64,000 nt of DNA from Bog-473 sp963788125 (GTDB lineage: Bacteria > Actinomycetota > Acidimicrobiia > Acidimicrobiales > RAAP-2): positions 558,001 to 622,000 of the forward strand of contig CAWBFN010000002.1 in assembly GCA_963788125.1 (NCBI GenBank). Direction: 5' to 3'. The position numbers and the translations under genes are program-made. The notes below the pieces were generated by a model. It did no database searches and had not been told where the DNA came from. It saw only the letters and a program-made list of their open reading frames with translations. Of this stretch, positions 25,872 to 36,233 are shown one piece after another (position 1 is the first letter of the stretch; each line of letters begins with the position of its first letter).

Positions 25872-26054
25872 TCCCCGTGACGATAGGCGACAGCCGAACC
25901 GGAGCGACAGCCCGATGTACAGGGAGAGCGAGCCGAGTGGGCCACGGGGCGGTTCCCCCCGTGGCCCAAATATGATCCCAGGGAGGGCCTGCCGCCGTAT
26001 GGATGTGGGGGCGCAGGTACACTGAGGTACGAGCTAGAGAGAGAGGCGGTCACG

Positions 26055-28565
<2,511 letters not shown>

Positions 28566-28598
28566 TCCCCAGGCCTTCCCGGCTGTCGTCGGTAACCA

Positions 28599-29360
28599 GT
28601 GGGTCAGGCAACGATGACGGACACCGGCGTCGCCCTGTACCTGGACCTCATCGAGAGGTGCCTCCTCAACACCATCTACGAAGACCCCGCCCAAGATCCG
28701 TGGTCCGAACCGGCGTTCGATGCCGACAAACGGGCCAGGGGTCTCGACTGGCCGTCCGTCGCGCACACCATGATCGGGCAGATGCGCATGGGCAACCTGC
28801 GCCACGCCGTGGAACAGGTGCTGCGGGACGGTGTGCCGGGGGACCTCATCGAGACCGGGGTGTGGCGGGGCGGCGCGTGCATCTTCATGCGTGCCCTGCT
28901 GCGGGCCTACGGGGTGACCGACCGGAAGGTGTTCGTGGCCGACTCCTTTCAGGGACTGCCGCCTCCCGATCCCGAGCGGTACCCGGCCGATCGTGACGAT
29001 GCCCACCACACCTATCGCGCCCTGGCGGTCTCCCTCAACGAGGTGCGGGCCAACTTCGAGCGCTATGGCCTCCTCGACGAGCAGGTGGTGTTCCTCGAGG
29101 GTTGGTTCAGCGACTCGTTGCCCGCTGCGCCGATCGAGCGTCTTTCCGTCCTCCGGCTCGATGGCGACATGTACGGGTCGACCATGGACAGTCTGACCAA
29201 CCTGTACGCCAAGGTGTCCAGCGGTGGGTTCGTGATCGTCGACGACTACGCGCTGGAGGGGTGCCGGCAGGCCGTGACGGACTTCCGGACGGACCGCGGC
29301 ATCGACGACCCGGTGTGGGACATCGACGGCGTGGGCTCCTACTGGCGGAAGACGGGCTGA
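28599..29360 (+). CDS. TylF/MycF-family macrocin O-methyltransferase-like protein
   Basis: 253 residues from GTG 28599; ATG 28614 is an alternative. The W-P-S-V-A-H-T-M-I-G segment, L-I-E-T-G-V-W-R-G-G-A and the metal site L-D-G-D-M-Y-G-S-T with V-D-D-Y match the TylF/MycF group, which methylates sugar hydroxyls in macrolides. No polyketide genes are nearby, so a surface glycan or lipid sugar is a more likely substrate. It is inserted between clpC and radA, which are usually close neighbours in actinobacteria. Confidence 0.87.
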   Translation: MGQATMTDTGVALYLDLIERCLLNTIYEDPAQDPWSEPAFDADKRARGLDWPSVAHTMIGQMRMGNLRHAVEQVLRDGVPGDLIETGVWRGGACIFMRALLRAYGVTDRKVFVADSFQGLPPPDPERYPADRDDAHHTYRALAVSLNEVRANFERYGLLDEQVVFLEGWFSDSLPAAPIERLSVLRLDGDMYGSTMDSLTNLYAKVSSGGFVIVDDYALEGCRQAVTDFRTDRGIDDPVWDIDGVGSYWRKTG

Positions 29361-29385
29361 CACACCCCATCTCTAGGGTGCGGGA

Positions 29386-30747
29386 ATGGCCCGTCCGATG
29401 GAGATCTACCGGTGCATGGAGTGTGAGGGCGTGGTGCGCCGGTGGGTGGGCCGCTGCCCGCACTGCGGGCGGTGGAACACCCTGTCGGCCACGCGCGCCG
29501 GTGCCATCCTGCCTGCGGGGGCGGGAGCGGTCTCCCTCCGCCGGGTCGACGGGAGCGGCGCCCGCCCGATGCCCACCGGCATCGCCGAGGTGGATCGGGT
29601 GCTGGCGGGCGGCTTCGTCTCCGGTTCGGTGACCCTGGTCTTCGGGCCACCCGGGGTCGGCAAGTCGACCCTCCTCTTCCAGGTGTTGGCGTCGGCCGCC
29701 GCCGCCGGAGGCGAAGTGCTGTTGGCGTCCGCCGAAGAGTCGTTGACCCAGGTCAGCGGGCGCGCCGCGCGCATCGGCCCGGTGCCCGAGAACCTCCTGG
29801 CCCTGGCCGGCAGCGACGTGGCCGCCATTGAGGCGGCCATCGAGCACCACCGCCCGGCCCTGGCGGTCGTCGACTCCATGCAGACCGTCTGCGACGACGG
29901 GTCGCCGGGGGCGGCGGGGAGCCTGGCCCAGGTGAGAGCGTGCGTGGACCGGCTGACCCGGCTGGCCAAGTCGACCGGGGTGCCCGTCGTCCTGGTCGGC
30001 CACGTGACCAAGGACGGCGATCTGGCCGGCCCGCGGGCGGTGGAGCATCTCGTCGACACCGTCCTCTCCTTCGACGGCGACCGCCACCACTCCCTGCGCG
30101 TCCTGACCGCCATCAAGCACCGCTTCGGCCCCGCCGGGGAAGTGGGGATCTTCGAGATGCGTGACGACGGCCTGCGGGCCGTGCCGGACCCCGGCCCGAT
30201 GCTCCTGGGGGATCGCATGGCCGGCATTCCGGGCAGCGTCGTCGTCCCGGTGCTGCAGGGCCGGCGGCCGCTCCTGGTCGAGGTGCAGGCCCTGCTCGGT
30301 CCCGGTGCGGTGGGGGCGAGGCCGCGCACGGTGGGCATCGACGCCGCGCGGGTCGCGCTGCTGCTGGCGGTGTTGGGCCGCCGCACCGAGGTGGTGGTCG
30401 GAGCGGCCGAGGTCTTCGTGGCCGCCGTCGGCGGGATCAGCATCACCGAGCCGGCGGTGGATCTGGGCGTGGCGCTGGCCGTGGCTTCGGCCGCCTCGGG
30501 AAGGGTGGTGCCGCCCGATCTGATCGTCTTCGGTGAGCTGGGGCTGGCCGGGGAGGTCCGCATGGTGCCCGGCGTCGACCGCCGCCTGGCCGAGGCCGCT
30601 CGAGCCGGGTTCACCAGGGCACTCGTGCCGCCGTCGGTGCCCGCCGACGCGGCGCCGGCGGGCATGGCGCTCCACCGGGTCCGTACGCTGGCCGAGGCAC
30701 TGACCAGTACCATTCCTGTGTGGTCGACCGTGGCAGCCAGCCGCTGA
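29386..30747 (+). CDS. radA: DNA repair protein RadA
   Basis: 453 residues. N-terminal zinc ribbon (C10, C13, C24, C27), Walker A G-P-P-G-V-G-K-S at 87-94 and a C-terminal Lon-like domain. It drives branch migration in recombination. The family signature K-N-R-F-G appears here as K244-H-R-F-G, an Asn-to-His change in a nearly invariant motif. It overlaps disA by 28 bp, matching the known functional link between RadA and DisA. Confidence 0.95.
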   Translation: MARPMEIYRCMECEGVVRRWVGRCPHCGRWNTLSATRAGAILPAGAGAVSLRRVDGSGARPMPTGIAEVDRVLAGGFVSGSVTLVFGPPGVGKSTLLFQVLASAAAAGGEVLLASAEESLTQVSGRAARIGPVPENLLALAGSDVAAIEAAIEHHRPALAVVDSMQTVCDDGSPGAAGSLAQVRACVDRLTRLAKSTGVPVVLVGHVTKDGDLAGPRAVEHLVDTVLSFDGDRHHSLRVLTAIKHRFGPAGEVGIFEMRDDGLRAVPDPGPMLLGDRMAGIPGSVVVPVLQGRRPLLVEVQALLGPGAVGARPRTVGIDAARVALLLAVLGRRTEVVVGAAEVFVAAVGGISITEPAVDLGVALAVASAASGRVVPPDLIVFGELGLAGEVRMVPGVDRRLAEAARAGFTRALVPPSVPADAAPAGMALHRVRTLAEALTSTIPVWSTVAASR

Positions 30748-31772
30748 ACGACGCGCTCGCGCTCGTCGCGCCCGGCACGGCCCTACGGGACGGGCTGGAC
30801 CGCATCCTCCAGGCCAAGCACGGCGCGCTGATCGTGGTGGGCGACGACCCGGCCGTGCTCTCGGTCTGCACCGGGGGGTTCCTCCTCGATGCCGAGTACA
30901 GCCCCCAGCGACTTTCCGAGCTGGCCAAGATGGACGGCGCCATCATCCTGGCGGCCGACGCCTCCCGGATCGCCCGGGCCAATGTGCACCTGGTCCCCAA
31001 GGCCAGCATCGCCACCACCGAGACCGGCACGCGGCACCGGACGGCCGAGCGGGTGGCCCGATCGATCGATGTGCCGGTCATCGCCGTCTCCGAGGCGATG
31101 GCCACCATCGCCGTGTACCGCAACGACATGAAGCACACCAGCCAGTCGTCGGGTTGGCTGATCGACCGTTCCAGCCAGGCCCTGGCCACCCAGCAGCGCT
31201 TCCGCGTGCGCTTCGACGAGGCACTCACGTCGCTCTCCCGGCTCGAGATGGAGGACGCCGTCTCGGTCCGTGACGTCGTCGCCGTGTTGCAACCGGGCGA
31301 AATGGTGCGCCGCATCGCCGAGGAGCTCGACGAGCACCTGGTGGAGCTGGGTTCGGACGGCCGCCTGATCCACCTGCAGAAGGAGGAGCTCAGTGCCGGG
31401 GTGAGCGAGGCGGTCACCCTCGTCTTGCGCGACTATGCCGGGCCGTCCGCCCTGCACCGGCTGCGAGCGCTGCCGCCCGACGCCCTCATGGACCTGCCCC
31501 AGGTGGTGGCCGTCCTCGGCCTGCCCTCGCCCGATGACCAGCTGCACGCCGAAATGGCGCCCCGGGGCTACCGCCTGCTGCACCGGCTGCCCCAGCTGGG
31601 GCCGGTGCTGGTCGAACGCCTCGTCGACCGCTTCGGCACCCTGCCCGCGATCATGTCGGCCAGCGCGACCGAACTGGCTTCGGTGGACGGCATCGGCACG
31701 GCCACGGCTCGCGTGGTGCGCGACGGTCTGGCCCGCATGGTCGAGGCCAGCATCTTCGAACGGTACGAATAA
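30720..31772 (+). CDS. disA: Diadenylate cyclase DisA, DNA-integrity scanning protein
   Basis: 350 residues from GTG 30720. The DAC domain holds D-G-A at 72-74 and R-H-R-T-A-E at 105-110, the residues for c-di-AMP synthesis; a linker and a helix-hairpin-helix DNA-binding region (V-D-G-I-G-T-A-T-A) follow. It makes c-di-AMP and senses branched DNA. Start lies inside the radA end, so the two are co-translated. Confidence 0.96.
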   Translation: MVDRGSQPLNDALALVAPGTALRDGLDRILQAKHGALIVVGDDPAVLSVCTGGFLLDAEYSPQRLSELAKMDGAIILAADASRIARANVHLVPKASIATTETGTRHRTAERVARSIDVPVIAVSEAMATIAVYRNDMKHTSQSSGWLIDRSSQALATQQRFRVRFDEALTSLSRLEMEDAVSVRDVVAVLQPGEMVRRIAEELDEHLVELGSDGRLIHLQKEELSAGVSEAVTLVLRDYAGPSALHRLRALPPDALMDLPQVVAVLGLPSPDDQLHAEMAPRGYRLLHRLPQLGPVLVERLVDRFGTLPAIMSASATELASVDGIGTATARVVRDGLARMVEASIFERYE

Positions 31773-31887
31773 CGGGCGAATCTGGTAAAATAGGTGGCCG
31801 CCGTCCGGTCGACTGACCATTTGGAACCGGAACGGCACCTCTCAAACCGTCGCTGGCCCGGCGCCGTATCTGTTGTAAGGGAGATTC

Positions 31888-32366
31888 GTGTTCAAGGTCG
31901 GAGACAAAGTTGTCTATCCCCATCATGGGGCGGCAGTCATCGAGAAGCGTGAGACCAAGGTGGCCTTCGGGGAGAAGCGGGAATATCTCGTGCTGCGCCT
32001 GGCCTACGGGGACCTCATCCTCAACGTGCCCGCGGACAACACCGAGGGCGTGGGCCTGCGCGAGGTCATCAACGACGAGGAGGTCGAAGAGGTCTTCGCC
32101 GTCTTGCGCAAGAAGGAAGCGCGCATGCCGACGAACTGGTCCCGCCGTTACAAGAACCACTCCGAGAAGTTGCGCTCCGGTGACATCTACCAGGTGGCCG
32201 AGGTGGTGCGGAACCTCTCCATCCGTGACAAGGACAAGGGCCTGTCCGCCGGCGAGAAGCGCATGCTCCAGCGCGTGCTCGCCAGATCCTGGTCTCCGAG
32301 CTGACCTTTGCCCTCAACGTGGACGAAGAGACGGCCGAAGAGCGTCTGAACGACGCGTTGACCTGA
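31888..32366 (+). CDS. carD: CarD-family RNA polymerase-binding regulator (frameshifted near the C-terminus)
   Basis: GTG start at 31888 with GGGAGA upstream. The N-terminal RNAP-interaction domain (F-K-V-G-D-K-V-V-Y-P-H-H-G) and the helical domain with W-S-R-R-Y-K are intact. CarD stabilises open promoter complexes at many housekeeping promoters. After codon 131 the frame is lost: one base is missing near 32282, where G-C-C-A-G-A should read with an extra C. In the corrected frame the protein continues I-L-V-S-E-L-T-F-A-L-N-V-D-E-E to a stop at 32364-32366, giving 159 residues, close to the 162 of M. tuberculosis CarD. As the gene is essential in mycobacteria, a sequence error is likely. Confidence 0.88.
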
Positions 32367-32376
32367 CAGCGGCGCC

Positions 32377-33018
32377 GTGGCGCGGGTGTGGGCGGTTGTC
32401 GTGGCGGGCGGATCGGGTCGGCGCTTCGGTGAGATGAAGCAGTTCGCGCTGCTGGCGGATCGTCCGGTGGTCGAGTGGGCGGTGGCCGCGTGCCGGCCGT
32501 TCTCCTGCGGGGTGGTGCTGGTCGTTCCCCGCGGGGCCGCTGAGCGCGTCGGCCACGGTGCCGACATCGTCGTCGAAGGTGGGGCGTCGCGCACCGAGTC
32601 CGTCCGGTGCGGCTTGGCCGCCGTGCCCGAGGAGGCCGAGGTGATCATCGTGCACGACGCCGCCCGCCCGCTGGCCTCCGACGCGTTGTTCCGGGCCGTC
32701 ATTGCGGCCGTGGCGACGGGAGGAGCGGACGCGGCCGTCCCCGGTGTCCCGTTGAGCGACACGATCAAGGTGGTGGACGGCGCACAGACCGTCACGGCCA
32801 CCCTCGACCGCTCGGCGCTCGTCGCCGTCCAGACCCCGCAGGCCTTCTCGGCCGAGCTCCTGCGGCGGGCCCACGCCGGGGGCGCCGAGGCGACCGACGA
32901 CGCGGCCCTCCTCGAGGCGCTCGGCGCCACCGTTCGGGTCGTTCCCGGAGACCCGCGCAACCTCAAGATCACCACGCCGGCCGACCTCGGCACGGCCGAG
33001 CATCTCGTGAGAGGGTGA
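32377..33018 (+). CDS. ispD: 2-C-methyl-D-erythritol 4-phosphate cytidylyltransferase
   Basis: 213 residues from GTG 32377. It links CTP to methylerythritol phosphate in the non-mevalonate isoprenoid pathway. Motifs: V-V-A-G-G-S-G-R-R-F-G, G-G-A-S-R-T-E-S-V-R-C-G-L, V-H-D-A-A-R-P and T-P-Q-A-F. It follows carD, as in other actinobacteria, and overlaps ispF. Confidence 0.95.
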   Translation: MARVWAVVVAGGSGRRFGEMKQFALLADRPVVEWAVAACRPFSCGVVLVVPRGAAERVGHGADIVVEGGASRTESVRCGLAAVPEEAEVIIVHDAARPLASDALFRAVIAAVATGGADAAVPGVPLSDTIKVVDGAQTVTATLDRSALVAVQTPQAFSAELLRRAHAGGAEATDDAALLEALGATVRVVPGDPRNLKITTPADLGTAEHLVRG

Positions 33019-33491
33019 CCGTGCGCATCGGGCAGGGCATCGACATCCACCGCTTCTCCGACGATCCGCACCGGCCGTTGGTGTTGGGTGGTGTGGTCAT
33101 TGACGGCGCCCGGGGGCTGGGCGGGCACAGCGACGCCGATGCCGTCTGTCACGCCCTGGCCGACGCCATACTCGGGGCGGTCGGGCTGGGTGATCTGGGC
33201 CGTCACTTCCCCGACACCGACCCGGTGTGGGAAGGGGCGAACAGCGTCGTCCTGCTGACCGACGTGGTGCGGATGGCGGGAGAGCAGGGATTCGTGCCCG
33301 CCAACGGTGACTGCACGGTGATCGCGGACGCACCGCGACTGGCTCCGCACACCGACGCCATGGCCCGACGGCTCTCGGCCGTCCTCGGTGCCCCGGTCTC
33401 GGTCAAGGCCACCCGGGCCGAGGGGCTGGGCGCGCTGGGCCGGGCCGAGGGCATCGCCTGCCTCGCCGTCGTCCTGCTGGAACCGGCGTGA
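33015..33491 (+). CDS. ispF: 2-C-methyl-D-erythritol 2,4-cyclodiphosphate synthase
   Basis: 158 residues from GTG 33015 (GTGA overlap with ispD); GTG 33021 is possible. Zinc ligands in G-I-D-I-H-R-F and the G-H-S-D-A-D-A-V-C-H-A motif, then D-L-G-R-H-F-P-D-T-D and V-S-V-K-A-T-R-A-E-G-L-G. It cyclises the CDP-methylerythritol product. The cysS gene that often follows ispF in actinobacteria is absent; rlmB follows directly with a GTGA overlap. Confidence 0.95.
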   Translation: MTVRIGQGIDIHRFSDDPHRPLVLGGVVIDGARGLGGHSDADAVCHALADAILGAVGLGDLGRHFPDTDPVWEGANSVVLLTDVVRMAGEQGFVPANGDCTVIADAPRLAPHTDAMARRLSAVLGAPVSVKATRAEGLGALGRAEGIACLAVVLLEPA

Positions 33492-34372
33492 CCCCGCCCC
33501 GGGGCAGGCCGCGGGGTCCCGGCGCCCGCGGTGACGGTGCCCGCGGGGGGACCGCTCGCGCCAAGGGCGCCTCCCGCCGGCCGGGCCCGCACCGTCCGGC
33601 GTCGCGCGAGCAGAGCGAGCTCGGCGGTGATCAGGTCGAGGGCCGGCGGGCCGTGCTGGAGCTGCTCTCGGTGGGGCGCCGCACGGTGCGCCAGATCCTG
33701 CTCGCCGAGGATCAGGATCCCTCGGCCCAGCTGGATCGCATTGAGGAGTTGGCGGCCCGTCTGCGTGTGCCCGTCGAGACGGTGCCGCGGGCCCGCCTCG
33801 ACTCCCAGGCCCGCACCGAGGCCCCCCAGGGAGTCCTGGCCCTGGCCCAGCCGGTCGAGCCGGTGCCGCTCGAGGACCTCTGCGCCCCCGGCCGGCGCGG
33901 CGTGACGCCCTTCCTCCTGGTGGCCGCCGGGATCACCGACCCCCGCAACCTCGGCGCCCTGCTGCGCAGCGCGGAGTGTGCCGGCGTCAGCGGCGTGGTG
34001 CTGCCCCGCCATCGGTCGGCGCGGCTCTCGCCGACGGTGGCCAAGACGGCGTCGGGGGCCATCGAGCACCTCTCCTTCGCCGTGGTGGGGGGCATACCGG
34101 CCGCCCTCTCCATGATGGCCGATCTCGGGGTGTGGTCCGTGGGGCTCGCCGGGGAGTCCCCGCAGTCCCTCTACGAGCTGCCTCTCGGCGAGGGTCCGAT
34201 CGCGCTGGTGGTGGGCAGCGAGGAGAAGGGTCTGGCGCCCCTGGTGCGTCGCCGCTGTGACGCCGTGGCGTGCATCCCCCAACACGGCTCGCTGCCGTCA
34301 CTCAACGTGGGGGTGGCCGGCGCGGTGGCCGCCTTCGAGGTCGCCCGGCAGCGAGGCGTGGCACACGGGTAG
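33488..34372 (+). CDS. rlmB: 23S rRNA (guanosine-2'-O-)-methyltransferase RlmB / SpoU family
   Basis: 294 residues from GTG 33488. A basic, low-complexity N-terminal tail (about 40 residues) precedes the L30e-like substrate-binding domain (G-R-R-A-V-L-E-L-L). The trefoil-knot SPOUT domain has the three family motifs: T-D-P-R-N-L-G-A-L-L-R-S-A, V-V-G-S-E-E-K-G-L and S-L-N-V-G-V-A-G-A-V. Likely methylates G2251 of 23S rRNA; other SpoU targets cannot be excluded. Confidence 0.9.
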   Translation: MTPPRGRPRGPGARGDGARGGTARAKGASRRPGPHRPASREQSELGGDQVEGRRAVLELLSVGRRTVRQILLAEDQDPSAQLDRIEELAARLRVPVETVPRARLDSQARTEAPQGVLALAQPVEPVPLEDLCAPGRRGVTPFLLVAAGITDPRNLGALLRSAECAGVSGVVLPRHRSARLSPTVAKTASGAIEHLSFAVVGGIPAALSMMADLGVWSVGLAGESPQSLYELPLGEGPIALVVGSEEKGLAPLVRRRCDAVACIPQHGSLPSLNVGVAGAVAAFEVARQRGVAHG

Positions 34373-34385
34373 CAGCCCGAGGCAG

Positions 34386-34461
34386 TGGAGCCCGAGGCAG
34401 GAATCGAACCCGCGACATCTTCATTACAAGTGAAGTGCTCTACCAACTGAGCTACTCGGGC
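34386..34461 (-). tRNA. tRNA-Thr (anticodon TGT)
   Basis: The minus strand folds into a cloverleaf: acceptor GCCCGAG with CTCGGGC, D-arm AGCTCAGTTGGTAGAGC, anticodon loop CTTGTAA (anticodon TGT) and T-arm with GGTTCGATTCC. CCA is encoded at the 3' end. A 12-bp copy of its 3' part lies 3 bp downstream (34374-34385). Confidence 0.95.
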
Positions 34462-34509
34462 GCGTGGTCCATCCTAGGTCGCCCGGCCCTCCCGGACCGG
34501 TGCGGTGGT

Positions 34510-34725
34510 TCATTCGGGTGTGACGGTCGAGTCCACTTCGCCGTCGGAGGGCCGGCTGGCGCCCCTCTTGAACCATCCGAATCTGAACGCGAAGTAGGCG
34601 AGCAAGAAGATGGCCACCAGCACAACGGCCAAGACGATCCACAGTACGGCGTGCTCCCAGCTGTCATCCCTCGGGTTGACGCGGGCTGCCTGGTGGAGAA
34701 CGAACAGCATCTTCTCTCCGTCCAC
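34510..34725 (-). CDS. Small single-span membrane protein, unknown
   Basis: 71 residues; ATG 34725, or ATG 34710. One clear transmembrane helix (about residues 26-48, W-I-V-L-A-V-V-L-V-A-I-F-L-L-A-Y-F) followed by a basic F-R-F-G-W-F-K-R stop-transfer sequence and a short acidic tail. I recognise no family. It lies between tRNA-Thr and a divergent LytR_C-type gene. Confidence 0.55.
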   Translation of the reverse strand: MDGEKMLFVLHQAARVNPRDDSWEHAVLWIVLAVVLVAIFLLAYFAFRFGWFKRGASRPSDGEVDSTVTPE

Positions 34726-34897
34726 AAGATGCGGAGCCCTGTGCCCCGTCCCCTGTCGCGCAGACTACTTCGATCGCGCTCGACCTGTGTCCCGCACCGA
34801 TGGCGTACCCTGCCGGCGCGAGGTCGGTGGGTGGGCCCCGCCGGGCCCGAGCGAAAGGCTTGCATCGGGACACCGGGCACGGCAGGCTGGACCCGAA

Positions 34898-35455
34898 ATG
34901 ACATTTGAACCCCCGCAGGACCGTGGCGGTTCGGAGGGCGGATCTGGCGGGCACCGTACGACGCCGGGGATCGCACCGGTGCGGGCCCTCATCGTCCTGG
35001 CGATCTTCGTCGTCGCCGCGGTTGCGCTGGTGGCCGTCGGCACCCGACCCACGGTGAGTGGCGAGGCGGCGACGACGTCGACCACCCCCACGACGGTGGC
35101 GCACAACAAGGCGCCGCCCCCCACGACGACCACCACCACGGTGCCGCACAGCGCCGTCAGTGTCGTGGTGGCCAATGCGACCCAGACGAACGGGCTGGCG
35201 GAGCACTACTCGGTCATCCTCGGCGCGCAGGGTTGGGCGATGAAGACGCCGTTGGACGCCTCCACCACCGTGGCCACCTCGTCGGTGTACTACGCCGCCG
35301 GCGAGCAGGAGTCGGCGGCGTCCATCGCCACCACGCTCGGCGTCGCGCCGGCCGAGGTCCTCCCGTTGACCGCGGCCGTCCCGGTCGCCGGAGCCACCGG
35401 GACCGACGTCGTGGTGGTCGTAGGGGCCGACCTGGCCGCCAAGGCTGCAGGCTGA
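34898..35455 (+). CDS. Membrane-anchored LytR C-terminal-domain protein
   Basis: 185 residues from ATG 34898. A short cytoplasmic segment, one transmembrane helix (about 29-49), a Thr/Pro linker typical of cell-wall-crossing regions, then an alpha-beta domain that begins V-S-V-V-V-A-N-A-T and resembles the LytR_C domain found in LytR-CpsA-Psr proteins but here stands alone. No LCP catalytic domain is present. It may bind a cell-wall partner. Followed 13 bp later by otsB, a probable chance neighbour. Confidence 0.75.
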   Translation: MTFEPPQDRGGSEGGSGGHRTTPGIAPVRALIVLAIFVVAAVALVAVGTRPTVSGEAATTSTTPTTVAHNKAPPPTTTTTTVPHSAVSVVVANATQTNGLAEHYSVILGAQGWAMKTPLDASTTVATSSVYYAAGEQESAASIATTLGVAPAEVLPLTAAVPVAGATGTDVVVVVGADLAAKAAG

Positions 35456-35468
35456 CCCGACACCCGTC

Positions 35469-36233
35469 GTGGGTGCACTTCCTGAGGTCCTCCTCCCCCT
35501 GGCCCGAGACCCCGGTCACAGTGCCCTCTGCCTCGACTTCGACGGCACCCTGGCCCCCATCGTGGACGAGCCGTCGGCGGCCCGCCCGCTGCCCGAGGTC
35601 CCCGGGCTCCTGGCCCGTCTGGCCGACCGCTTCGCCGTGGTGGCCGTGGTCTCGGGGCGCCCGACCGAGTTCCTCCACGACGTGCTGGCCTCCCCGGTCG
35701 GGGTCACGCTCATCGGTCTGTACGGGCTGGGGCAGGTGGGCCCGGACGCCCGTCCCTGGGAGCCGGTCATCGCGGAGATCGCCGCCCGCGCCCGGGCCGA
35801 GGCGCCCGCCGGCGTCCACGTCGAGCCGAAGGGCCTTACCGTCACCCTGCACTGGCGGCACGCCCCGGAGGCGGGCCCCTGGGCGGCGGCGTTCGCCCGC
35901 CGCCAGGAGCAGGCGCATGGCGTCAGAGCCGGTCCCGGCCGTCTGTCGCTCGAGCTGCGACCGCCCCTCGACGTGGACAAGGGGACGGTGGTGCGGTCGT
36001 TGGCCTCCGGCATGGCGGCGCTGGCGGTCTTCGGCGACGACCTGGGCGACCTCCCGGCCTTCGATGCTGCGGCGGACCTGAAGTCGCAGGGGGTGGCGGT
36101 GGCCCGGATCGCCGTGGTCGACGACGAAGCCCCGACCGAGGTGGCGGCACGCGCCGACCTGGTGGTCGCCGGGCCCCTCGGCGCGGTGGCGCTTCTCCGG
36201 GAACTGGATCAGGCGGCGGGGCCCGGCGGCTGA
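35469..36233 (+). CDS. otsB: Trehalose-6-phosphate phosphatase
   Basis: 254 residues from GTG 35469. HAD-type phosphatase: C-L-D-F-D-G-T-L-A-P at the N-terminus carries both catalytic aspartates; V-S-G-R-P-T, the K-G-T-V-V-R lysine and G-D-D-L-G-D complete the site. It removes phosphate from trehalose-6-phosphate made by OtsA, whose gene converges on it with a 25-bp overlap of 3' ends. Confidence 0.92.
   Translation: MGALPEVLLPLARDPGHSALCLDFDGTLAPIVDEPSAARPLPEVPGLLARLADRFAVVAVVSGRPTEFLHDVLASPVGVTLIGLYGLGQVGPDARPWEPVIAEIAARARAEAPAGVHVEPKGLTVTLHWRHAPEAGPWAAAFARRQEQAHGVRAGPGRLSLELRPPLDVDKGTVVRSLASGMAALAVFGDDLGDLPAFDAAADLKSQGVAVARIAVVDDEAPTEVAARADLVVAGPLGAVALLRELDQAAGPGG

Noticed and set aside
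31773..31887. Promoter before carD (TAAAAT near 31785)
   Set aside because: A possible -10 box is visible but no convincing -35 at the right distance, so not listed as a feature.
34386..34461. Integrated element at tRNA-Thr
   Set aside because: No integrase, phage or plasmid gene lies on either side; only a 12-bp repeat is seen.
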